From: Rhodobacterales bacterium HKCCE3408
GTDB lineage: Bacteria; Pseudomonadota; Alphaproteobacteria; Rhodobacterales; Rhodobacteraceae
DNA length: 64,000 nucleotides
Reading direction: 5' to 3'
Assembly: GCA_015689705.1 (NCBI GenBank)
Contig: WVSN01000001.1
Span: 1 to 64,000, forward strand
How positions within the stretch are numbered: position 1 is the first letter of the stretch; every line of letters starts with the position of its first letter. This document shows positions 57,227 to 64,000 of the stretch, in pieces. The notes beneath the pieces are model-generated. The model was not told the DNA's origin. It was given only the letters and a program-made list of their open reading frames with translations, and did not search any database. The translations under genes were made by a program, and so were the position numbers.

Positions 57227-58546
57227 ATGTCGGAAACACATTCCCACTCCGCCTCCTATGTCCGCCGCGAGATGCTGCCGCAGCAGGATCCGCCGGCGCT
57301 GCAGACGGGGGCCGTGAAATGGCTGCGCGAGAACCTGTTCTCGGGCTGGCTGAACACGATCCTGACCATCCTGTCGATCTTCGTGGTCTACTGGGTGCTC
57401 GCGCATATCCTGCCGTGGATGCTCGGTGGCATATGGACGGCGGACTCGCTCACCGAATGCCGGGAGATCCGCGATCAGCTCTATGGCGAAGGCGGGCGCG
57501 AGGTGGCCTGCTGGGCCGTACTCGTGGATCGCTGGCACCAGCTTCTGTTCGGCTTCTACCCGGACGATTCCTACTGGCGGCCGATCCTGTCGCTCATCGT
57601 CTTCGGCGCCGCCGTCGCGCCCGTTCTCTACGAGAGCGTGTCGCGCAAGCTCCTGCTCCTTACCCCGCTGGCACCGTTCATCATCTTCTGGCTGCTCTGG
57701 GGCGGGACCATCTGGGGGCCACTGGCCGTTCTTGCCGGCTTCGTTCTCGGGTGGGCGGTGTTCCGGTTCGGAGAGCCGGTCATCGGCTCGCTCGGTGCGA
57801 CGCTCGCGGCGATCCTTGTGCCGATCCTGTACTGGCTGTTCGCGGCCGGACCGATCGCAAGCGGCCTCAGTTCTGCCCTGCCGATCGGCATCGAATCCGT
57901 ACCGTCTGACGATTTCGGTGGGTTCATGCTGGCTCTCGTCATCGGCATCGCGGGCATCGTTCTGTCGCTACCGCTTGGTATCGTGCTGGCGCTCGGGCGG
58001 CAGTCGGACCTGTTCATCGTCAACAAGTTCAGCGTCATCTTCATCGAGGTGATCCGCGGCGTGCCGCTGATCGTGTGGCTCTTCACCGCCTCGCTCCTGC
58101 TGAACTACTTTCTGCCGCCGGGCACGAACTTCGACCTGATGCTGCGCGTCATCATCATGGTCACGCTGTTCTCGTCGGCCTACATCGCCGAGGTCGTGCG
58201 CGGCGGCCTGGCCGCCCTGCCACGGGGCCAGTACGAAGGCGCCGACAGTCTCGGGCTCGACTACTGGCAGTCGATGCGGCTCGTGATCCTGCCGCAGGCG
58301 CTGAAGATCTCGATCCCGGGGATCGTCTCGACCTTCATCGGCCTGTTCAAGGACACCACGCTCGTCGTCTTCATCGGCCTGCTCGACCCGATCGGTTTCT
58401 CGAACTCGATCCGGGCCTCGACAGACTGGAACGGCGTCTATTGGGAACTCTTCATCTTCATCGGGCTGTGCTTCTTCATCTGCTGCTTCAGCATGTCCCG
58501 CTACTCGCAATTCCTGGAGCGCAAGCTGCGCACCGATCATCGCTAA
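57227..58546 (+). CDS. aapM: General L-amino-acid ABC transporter permease (second)
   Basis: The 439-residue permease pairs with AapQ in the inner membrane. Extra N-terminal spans precede the common permease core. The EAA loop reads [20 protein letters not shown], then [20 protein letters not shown] near residues 335-380. It is separated by one base from aapQ and by 13 bases from aapP, so the three are cotranscribed. Confidence 0.94.
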   Translation: MSETHSHSASYVRREMLPQQDPPALQTGAVKWLRENLFSGWLNTILTILSIFVVYWVLAHILPWMLGGIWTADSLTECREIRDQLYGEGGREVACWAVLVDRWHQLLFGFYPDDSYWRPILSLIVFGAAVAPVLYESVSRKLLLLTPLAPFIIFWLLWGGTIWGPLAVLAGFVLGWAVFRFGEPVIGSLGATLAAILVPILYWLFAAGPIASGLSSALPIGIESVPSDDFGGFMLALVIGIAGIVLSLPLGIVLALGRQSDLFIVNKFSVIFIEVIRGVPLIVWLFTASLLLNYFLPPGTNFDLMLRVIIMVTLFSSAYIAEVVRGGLAALPRGQYEGADSLGLDYWQSMRLVILPQALKISIPGIVSTFIGLFKDTTLVVFIGLLDPIGFSNSIRASTDWNGVYWELFIFIGLCFFICCFSMSRYSQFLERKLRTDHR

Positions 58547-58559
58547 GGAGGCCCTCACC

Positions 58560-59360
58560 ATGAGCGAGCTGCATACGGATACGGTCGATCGCACCATCGA
58601 CCGGTCGCAGATGAAGGTCTCCGACGAGATCGCCATCGAGATCGTGGGAATGAACAAGTGGTATGGCACGTTCCACGTGCTGCGCGACATCAACCTTACC
58701 GTGAACCGGGGCGAGCGGATCGTCATCTGCGGCCCCTCGGGATCGGGCAAGTCGACGCTGATCCGCTGCATCAACGCGCTGGAAGAGCATCAGCAGGGGT
58801 CGATCGTCGTCGACGGGACGCTGCTGTCCAATGACCTGAAGAACATCGACCGGATCCGGTCGGAGGTCGGGATGTGCTTCCAGCACTTCAACCTGTTCCC
58901 GCATCTCACCATCCTCGAGAACTGCACCCTCGCGCCGATCTGGGTCCGCAAGACCCCCAAGCGCGAGGCCGAGGAAACCGCGATGTACTTCCTCGAGAAG
59001 GTGAAGATCCCCGAACAGGCCGACAAGTATCCCGGCCAGCTCTCGGGCGGGCAGCAGCAGCGCGTCGCGATCGCGCGCAGCCTGTGTATGCGGCCGCGGA
59101 TCATGCTGTTCGACGAGCCGACCTCGGCGCTCGACCCGGAAATGATCAAGGAAGTGCTGGATACGATGATCCAGCTCGCCGAGGAGGGGATGACGATGCT
59201 CTGCGTGACCCACGAGATGGGCTTCGCGCGGCAGGTCGCCAACCGGGTGATCTTCATGGCCGACGGCCAGATCGTCGAGCAGAACGAGCCCGAGGAGTTC
59301 TTCCTCAACCCGCAGAGCGACCGGACCAAGCAGTTCCTGAGCCAGATCCTCGGGCACTGA
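58560..59360 (+). CDS. aapP: General L-amino-acid ABC transporter ATPase
   Basis: The 266-residue cytoplasmic ATPase powers AapQM. The Walker A loop GPSGSGKST is at about residues 60-68, the signature [15 protein letters not shown] at about 161-175 and the Walker [15 protein letters not shown] at about 181-194, with the switch His in [11 protein letters not shown]. It ends the operon; no strong terminator follows. Confidence 0.96.
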   Translation: MSELHTDTVDRTIDRSQMKVSDEIAIEIVGMNKWYGTFHVLRDINLTVNRGERIVICGPSGSGKSTLIRCINALEEHQQGSIVVDGTLLSNDLKNIDRIRSEVGMCFQHFNLFPHLTILENCTLAPIWVRKTPKREAEETAMYFLEKVKIPEQADKYPGQLSGGQQQRVAIARSLCMRPRIMLFDEPTSALDPEMIKEVLDTMIQLAEEGMTMLCVTHEMGFARQVANRVIFMADGQIVEQNEPEEFFLNPQSDRTKQFLSQILGH

Positions 59361-59413
59361 GCGCATTCAACGCGTGGAGCGCCGGGCAGGCATCGAGCCC
59401 CGCCCGACGCTTC

Positions 59414-59470
59414 GCGTTTCGGGCCTGCCGAAACGCCGCCTCCGACGGGAGTATTTCAGGAAGGATGAAG
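59414..59470. other. Intergenic palindrome and CCTCC...GGGAGTATTT motif
   Basis: The gap between aapP and the SixA-like gene has a palindrome GCGTTTCGG-gcctg-CCGAAACGC-type (59414-59436, imperfect by one base of loop phasing), followed at about 59439 by CCTCCGACGGGAGTATTT and a purine-rich AGGAAGGATGAAGG. From memory, close variants of the latter recur between genes in Rhodobacteraceae; I could not verify that. Confidence 0.35.
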
Positions 59471-59472
59471 GC

Positions 59473-59976
59473 TCAGTCGAGGTCGCGCGGGACCGCGAAA
59501 TCGATCGCCCGGCCGTCGCCGGGGCCGATCGCTGACCAGTCGTCCGCGCCCCAGTCGATCACGGTGGTCGCGCCGGTGGGATACTGGCCGAACTTCGCAT
59601 GTGCGGGCGCTGTGGCGGCGAGTGACCGCGCGAGGCTGCCGATCCCGGGGTTGTGCCCCACGAGGGCAAGGCAGGTGCCCTGCGCGCCCCTGATCGCGGC
59701 CAGAAGGGCGCGCGGCTCGGCCAGGTAGAGACCGCGGCTGAAGACCGGGTCGGGCGGGTCGCTCAGTTCGGCCGCGATCAGATCCCAGGTCTGGCGGGTC
59801 CGAAGCGCCGTCGAGACGAGGGCGGCGTCCGGCAGGTATCCCCTTGCCGCGAGCCACGATCCGATCTTCGGCGCCGCCCGGCGCCCCCGTTCGTTCAAAG
59901 GCCGGTCGTGGTCGTCGAGTCCTGCTTCGCCCCAGTCGGATTTCGCGTGGCGGATAAGGATAAGCCTGAGCGTCAT
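59473..59976 (-). CDS. SixA-like histidine phosphatase
   Basis: The 167-residue protein belongs to the histidine phosphatase (phosphoglycerate mutase-like) group. The phospho-acceptor motif LILIRHAKSDWGE is at about residues 5-17 (RHA in place of RHG, as in SixA), and the second His is in ALVGHNPGI. It could dephosphorylate a phospho-His protein or a small phosphate ester. The ATG at 59976 overlaps by 4 bases the stop of the upstream ferredoxin-like gene. Confidence 0.87.
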   Translation of the reverse strand: MTLRLILIRHAKSDWGEAGLDDHDRPLNERGRRAAPKIGSWLAARGYLPDAALVSTALRTRQTWDLIAAELSDPPDPVFSRGLYLAEPRALLAAIRGAQGTCLALVGHNPGIGSLARSLAATAPAHAKFGQYPTGATTVIDWGADDWSAIGPGDGRAIDFAVPRDLD

Positions 59977-60620
59977 GGGTGGAAGCTTCGCATGTGGAAG
60001 GCCGATTGCGCTTCGGTCCGGCCGTAGCCCCGGGAGACCGGACAGGCGCGGCGCACGGCGCAGCCGCGGGTCAGGCAGTCCTGTCCGGGCGGTGTTTCGA
60101 GATAGGTGTGGCAGGCAGCGATGTCGTAACCGTCCCCGGTGAGCGCATTGACCGGGCAGGCAGTGAGGCAGGGCCGGTCGCAGGTGTCGCAGGGCTTTTC
60201 GGGCAGGGGCGGCAGGTCGATCCGTTCGGGCAGTGCCAGCGCGCCGCGATAGGAGACCATGAGACCGGCCTCGTGATGGACGAGCAGCGTGACCGGGCTG
60301 GCCCAGGCCGTGCCGGCGCGTGTCGCCCATGACAGGAACGGGCGGTAGGGCGGGCCACCGAAAGGGAACAGCGCCGTGCCACCCAGGCGCACCGCCAGCG
60401 CGGCGATCACGCGCGCCGACCAGCGGTCGAGCGGATCTGCGGCCCCGTCGGTGAATTCCGGTGTCGCGGTCACATGGTCCCAGAATCCAGGCTCGCGGGG
60501 GCCGAGAAGGACCAGCGTTCCGGTCGCCTCGGGCGCGCCGTCAGCCGGGTCGGGATGGAAGGCGCCGAGGACGTCGAGCCGCTCCGCCGCGGCATTCTGT
60601 TGGATGGTGTCGAGGTCCAT
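59973..60620 (-). CDS. 4Fe-4S ferredoxin-like protein
   Basis: The 215-residue protein has a helix-rich N-terminal part and a C-terminal iron-sulfur region with CDTCDRPCLTACPVNAL (C-x2-C-x3-C-x3-CP) and a further Cys group (CLTRGCAVRRACP). The arrangement recalls QueG-like or bacterial-type ferredoxin domains but without the cobalamin part of QueG. Predicted cytoplasmic electron carrier; partner unknown. Translation is coupled to the SixA-like gene. Confidence 0.78.
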   Translation of the reverse strand: MDLDTIQQNAAAERLDVLGAFHPDPADGAPEATGTLVLLGPREPGFWDHVTATPEFTDGAADPLDRWSARVIAALAVRLGGTALFPFGGPPYRPFLSWATRAGTAWASPVTLLVHHEAGLMVSYRGALALPERIDLPPLPEKPCDTCDRPCLTACPVNALTGDGYDIAACHTYLETPPGQDCLTRGCAVRRACPVSRGYGRTEAQSAFHMRSFHP

Positions 60621-60667
60621 GCGTCCAGTCTGTCCGCCTGCGGGCTGCACGCAAGAGCGAAGCCGCG

Positions 60668-61531
60668 TCAGGCGCGGATGATCGAGCCGGCACCGTGGTC
60701 GGTGAAGAGCTCGAGCAGGCACGCATTCGGCACCCGACCGTCGAGGATGACCGCGGCACGTACGCCGCCCCGGACGGCTGTCAGCGCCGTCTCGGTCTTC
60801 GGGATCATGCCACCGGCGATCACGCCCTCCTCGGTCATCTTCTCGACATCTGCGGCGCGCAGTTCGGTGACGACGACGCCCTCGGCGTTCTTGACGCCCG
60901 AGACGTCGGTCAGAAGAAGCAGGCGATCGGCCTTGAGCGCTGCCGCTATCGCGCCCGCCGCCGTGTCGCCGTTGACGTTGAAGGTCTCGCCGTTCCGGCC
61001 CGCACCGATCGGCGCGATGACCGGGATCATCTCCGCCCCGAACAGCTGCGTGATGAGGCCCGGGTTGATCTCGGCCGGCTTGCCGACAAAGCCGAGTTCC
61101 GGGTCCTCGGGGTCGCAGATCATCAGGCTTGCATCCTTGCCGGACAGGCCCACGGCCTTGCCCCCTTCGCGGTTGATCGCCTGCACGATGCGCTTGTTGA
61201 CGGTGCCGGCCAGCACCATTTCGACGACCTCCATGGTCGCCTGGTCGGTGATCCGCTTGCCGCGCGCGAATGTCGAAGTCACGCCGAGACGCGCGAGGAG
61301 GTCGTTGATCATCGGCCCGCCGCCATGGACGACGACCGGGTTCACGCCCACCGTGCGCATCAGAACCACGTCGCGTGCGAAGCTCGCCATGCCCTCGTCC
61401 GAGCCCATGGCGTGCCCGCCGAGCTTGATGACGACGATCGCGTCGTCGTAGCGGGTGAGGTAGGGCAGCGCCTCGTTCAGGGTTCTGGCTGTGGCGACGT
61501 AATCGCGGGTCATGGCGGTCTGGTTCTTCAT
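60668..61531 (-). CDS. argB: Acetylglutamate kinase
   Basis: ArgB (287 residues) phosphorylates N-acetylglutamate in the second step of arginine synthesis. The [10 protein letters not shown] (about residues 34-43) and [12 protein letters not shown] (about 67-78) loops bind phosphate and substrate, and the [22 protein letters not shown] segment near the C terminus is typical. The gene follows engB on the minus strand with a 72-base gap, an order seen in many Rhodobacteraceae. Confidence 0.96.
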   Translation of the reverse strand: MKNQTAMTRDYVATARTLNEALPYLTRYDDAIVVIKLGGHAMGSDEGMASFARDVVLMRTVGVNPVVVHGGGPMINDLLARLGVTSTFARGKRITDQATMEVVEMVLAGTVNKRIVQAINREGGKAVGLSGKDASLMICDPEDPELGFVGKPAEINPGLITQLFGAEMIPVIAPIGAGRNGETFNVNGDTAAGAIAAALKADRLLLLTDVSGVKNAEGVVVTELRAADVEKMTEEGVIAGGMIPKTETALTAVRGGVRAAVILDGRVPNACLLELFTDHGAGSIIRA

Positions 61532-61603
61532 TCGGGCGGCCCTTCGGACTGGGGACCGGTCCTTGTTACGGCAGGGGCGGGCGGCTGTGAAGCGGCGAGC
61601 AGA

Positions 61604-62257
61604 TCAGACGAGGGTCGCGACGATGCTTCGGAGCGTGTCGAGGCCGTCGCCCTTGGCCGAGGAGGTGATCACGAGCTCGGGATAGGCGGCCGGATGGGAT
61701 TGGAGCGCCGCACGAACCTGCGCCAGCACCTTGTCGCGTTCGGCCGCTTTCACCTTGTCGGCCTTGGTGAGAACCGTCTGGAACGGGACCGCGGCCCTGT
61801 CGAGCAGCGTCAGGATCTCGGCGTCGACCGGCTTGATGCCGTGCCGGAAGTCGATCAGGACGAAGGCCCGGCGGAGGGTCGGGCGGCCGGAGAGATAGGC
61901 CTTGAGCAGCCGTTGCCAGTTTTCCACGACATTGACCGGTGCCTCGGCGAACCCGTAGCCGGGCAGGTCGACCAGGTAGTGGCTGTCAGCGAGCGTGAAG
62001 TAGTTGATCTCTTGCGTGCGGCCCGGCGTGTTCGATGTGCGGGCCAGCGCCTTGCGACCGGTCAGGGCGTTGATGAGGCTCGACTTCCCGACATTCGACC
62101 GGCCGGCGAAGCAGACTTCGAGCCGGTCCGCCGGGGGCAGGCCGTCCATGGCGACGACGCCCTTCAGGAATTCCGCGCCGGCGGCGAAGAGCTTGCGCCC
62201 GGCCTCGCGGTCCGCATCGTCCGGCTCCTCGGCCCGTGGAAAGGGCAGGGTCGTCAT
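61604..62257 (-). CDS. engB: Ribosome biogenesis GTPase YihA/EngB
   Basis: EngB (217 residues) is an essential GTPase in 50S assembly. The G1 loop AGRSNVGKSSLINAL (about residues 52-66), the G2 TPGRTQEINYF, the G3 VDLPGYGFA and the G4 TKADK are complete. The ATG at 62257 overlaps the MOSC stop by 4 bases. Confidence 0.96.
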   Translation of the reverse strand: MTTLPFPRAEEPDDADREAGRKLFAAGAEFLKGVVAMDGLPPADRLEVCFAGRSNVGKSSLINALTGRKALARTSNTPGRTQEINYFTLADSHYLVDLPGYGFAEAPVNVVENWQRLLKAYLSGRPTLRRAFVLIDFRHGIKPVDAEILTLLDRAAVPFQTVLTKADKVKAAERDKVLAQVRAALQSHPAAYPELVITSSAKGDGLDTLRSIVATLV

Positions 62258-63033
62258 TGCACCGTGACGGTGTCGCCGGCAGCGATCCGGCCGCCTTCCG
62301 TCACCCGGGCGTAGACGCCGAAATCGGTATGGCCCCACCCGTCCTCGAGCGTGTCGAGCACGGCCGCGTCGCGATGTCCGGTTTCCGGGTTCGCGTCGGT
62401 CGCGCGGCAGCGGGTGATGCGTTCGACCACCTCGAGCGCGGCGCCGCCGATCCGGAGCGTCCGGCCGACGAGATCGAATTCATCCCACGGCGCCAGCCCA
62501 TCGAGCCAGAGATTGCCGCGGAACCGCCGCGGGTCCATCTCCTGCCCGATCTTCTGGCCAAGCGCGCGGAGCGAGGCGAGGTTCAGGATCGCGACACTCG
62601 GGAATTCCATGTCGGCCATGCCGGTCAGCGGGGCGCGGATCAGGTCCGCCGGGGCCGGGCGGTTTTCGGGATAGATTGGTTTCAGCCAGTCGACGAGTTG
62701 CGCGCCATCCCGCGCGGGGTCGATCACGATCTCGGGCCGGTCGGGATGGGAGAGCCGGATGCGCGTCGCCGGGATGGTCGCATCATCGGGGCCGAGCGGT
62801 TCGCTCACCGTCTCGACCTTCGCCGTCACGGCCATCAGTGAAGGACCCTTGGCCCCGCGCACGAAGTTCCGGCTGTGCCGCCATCCGGCACCGGCCTCGC
62901 CGCCCTCCTGCAGGACGGCCCAGGCCCGGTCGAGCGGCAGCGGGCGGTCCTTTGTCAGGTCGACGCGGTCGAGCGGTTCCGCACCCACGCCCTTGATCGG
63001 GTGGCGCCAGATCTGCGCCAGCGTGGCGCTCAT
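62254..63033 (-). CDS. MOSC domain protein
   Basis: The 259-residue protein has the beta-barrel MOSC N-terminal part (IWRHPIKGVGAEPLDRVDL) and the MOSC core, with the conserved Cys in ITRCRATDANPETGHRD (about residues 208-224). MOSC proteins are thought to carry sulfur or handle molybdenum cofactor; the exact role here is unknown. It starts inside the yidC stop (4-base overlap), between yidC and engB. Confidence 0.9.
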   Translation of the reverse strand: MSATLAQIWRHPIKGVGAEPLDRVDLTKDRPLPLDRAWAVLQEGGEAGAGWRHSRNFVRGAKGPSLMAVTAKVETVSEPLGPDDATIPATRIRLSHPDRPEIVIDPARDGAQLVDWLKPIYPENRPAPADLIRAPLTGMADMEFPSVAILNLASLRALGQKIGQEMDPRRFRGNLWLDGLAPWDEFDLVGRTLRIGGAALEVVERITRCRATDANPETGHRDAAVLDTLEDGWGHTDFGVYARVTEGGRIAAGDTVTVQ

Positions 63034-64000
63034 TTCTTCTCGGGCGCCTTGCGGCGGAAGCTCGACCTGATGTTGCCGAACAGGTCGGGCGTGTGCCCGT
63101 GCGTCCGCATGATCGTGTACTGCTGGATGAAGGTCAGCGTGTTGTTCGTGATCCAGTACACCAGCAGGCCGCTGGCGAAATGGCCGAGCATGAACATGAA
63201 GATCCAGGGCAGCCACGCGAAGATCGCAGCCTGCGTCGGGTCGGGCGGCGCGGGGTTCAGCTTCTGCTGCAGCCACATCGTGATGCCGAGAAGGATCGGC
63301 AGGACGCCGATGAAGATCAGCGCGAGGACCGTTCCGGCTTCGGGTGCAGGCCACGGCAGCAGACCGAACAGGTTGTAGAGCGACGAGGAATCCGGCGCCG
63401 AGAGGTCGTTCAGCCAGCCGAAGAACGGCGCCTGCCGCAGTTCCAGCGTGACGAAGATCACCTTGTAGAGCGAGAAGAAGATCGGGATCTGCAGAAGGAT
63501 CGGCAGACAGCCCGAGGCCGGGTTCACGTTGTTCTTCTTGTACAGCTCCATCATGCCTTCCTGGAGCTTCTGGCGGTCGTCGCCGGCCCGTTCCTTCAGC
63601 TTCTCCATCTCGGGCTGAAGCTCGCGCATGCGGGCCATCGAGACGTAGGAGCGGAAGGCGAGCGGGAAGAGAAGGACCTTCAGGAACAGCGTGAGCCCGA
63701 TGATGGCCAGGCCCATGTTGCCGATCAGCCCGTGCAGGTTGTGCAGGAGCCAGAAGATCGGCTTCGTCAGGAAATAGAACCAGCCCCAGTCGATGGCGTC
63801 GATGAACCGGTCGATCCCGCCCTCGTTCTGGTACTCGCGGATCGTCTCCCATTCCTTCGCGCCCGAGAACAGCCTTGTGGTGATCTCGGTGACCTGCCCG
63901 GGCTCGGCGGTCATGGTCGGCAGACGGGTTTCGGTGCGGTAAATGTCGGTCGCGGCGTCGTAGCGCACGACCGAGGTGTAGGGCTGGCCGGGATCGGGGA
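63030..64000 (-). CDS. yidC: Membrane protein insertase YidC (5' end outside window)
   Basis: The 3' 971 bases of yidC are present; the frame stays open to the window edge, so the N-terminal periplasmic part is missing. The visible part shows the end of that domain and the insertase core: spans near WFYFLTKPIF, the cytoplasmic loop MRELQPEMEKLKERAGDD, NPASGCLPILLQIPIFFSLY and two further spans. YidC inserts inner-membrane proteins alone or with SecYEG. The first in-frame GTG seen (63968) is not taken as the start. Confidence 0.96.
   Translation of the reverse strand, partial: PDPGQPYTSVVRYDAATDIYRTETRLPTMTAEPGQVTEITTRLFSGAKEWETIREYQNEGGIDRFIDAIDWGWFYFLTKPIFWLLHNLHGLIGNMGLAIIGLTLFLKVLLFPLAFRSYVSMARMRELQPEMEKLKERAGDDRQKLQEGMMELYKKNNVNPASGCLPILLQIPIFFSLYKVIFVTLELRQAPFFGWLNDLSAPDSSSLYNLFGLLPWPAPEAGTVLALIFIGVLPILLGITMWLQQKLNPAPPDPTQAAIFAWLPWIFMFMLGHFASGLLVYWITNNTLTFIQQYTIMRTHGHTPDLFGNIRSSFRRKAPEKK

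Noticed and set aside
62254-63852. A 532-codon frame that would fuse the MOSC protein to a long N-terminal extension
   Set aside because: The extension lies out of frame over yidC and reads as Arg/Pro/His-rich noise; the true start at 63033 overlaps the yidC stop by 4 bases.

Overview
The window is a GC-rich chromosomal segment from an alphaproteobacterium, most likely a Rhodobacteraceae (roseobacter-type) species. The basis is the order tRNA-Trp, secE, nusG; two tuf genes; the AapJQMP amino-acid transporter; an ATP12-family chaperone gene; a VPLPA-CTERM exported protein; and a LuxI of the kind found in marine Rhodobacterales. The genus cannot be fixed from the sequence alone.

Layout. Positions 1-4800 carry a first tuf gene with its terminator, a convergent alpha/beta hydrolase, a DUF374-type acyltransferase, two small exported proteins of unknown function and a CatB-like acetyltransferase. 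Positions 4849-48598 hold nearly the whole transcription/translation supercluster on the + strand: tRNA-Trp, secE, nusG, rplKA, rplJL, rpoBC, rpsLG, fusA, tuf, the S10 genes (rpsJ to rplP), the spc genes (rpmC to adk) and the alpha genes (rpsM, rpsK, rpoA, rplQ). Five accessory blocks interrupt it: a TPR-sulfotransferase (nusG/rplK); two exported proteins with CtrA-like boxes (rplA/rplJ); an MFS transporter, a dehydrogenase, an acylphosphatase, a rhodanese and a DMT permease (rpoC/rpsL); a small membrane protein, a YaiI protein, a putative 2OG-Fe oxygenase and an NAD(P)-binding protein (rplP/rpmC); and an unknown soluble protein, a PfkB kinase and a VPLPA-CTERM protein (rpmD/rplO). Strong terminators sit at several of these borders, so the cluster is physically continuous but transcriptionally divided.

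Positions 48930-50205 encode a LuxR/LuxI quorum-sensing pair; the luxR gene has codon use unlike its neighbours. Positions 50248-54386 form a tightly coupled set: rarA, crcB, an RluA-type pseudouridine synthase, a HAD phosphatase and ATP12. Positions 54625-59360 are the aapJQMP general L-amino-acid ABC transporter. The right end, on the minus strand, carries SixA-like and ferredoxin-like genes, argB, engB, a MOSC protein and the 3' part of yidC.

Most of the window is housekeeping. The observations most worth following are: the CtrA-type sites in front of two exported proteins inside the ribosomal cluster; the triple-repeat secreted protein and its small neighbour with a related motif; a short leader cistron with an inverted repeat reaching the acetyltransferase ribosome binding site; the foreign-looking luxR; a large acidic insertion in AapQ; and several palindromes or tandem repeats in intergenic gaps. 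No CRISPR array, insertion sequence, prophage or obvious new defence system was seen.
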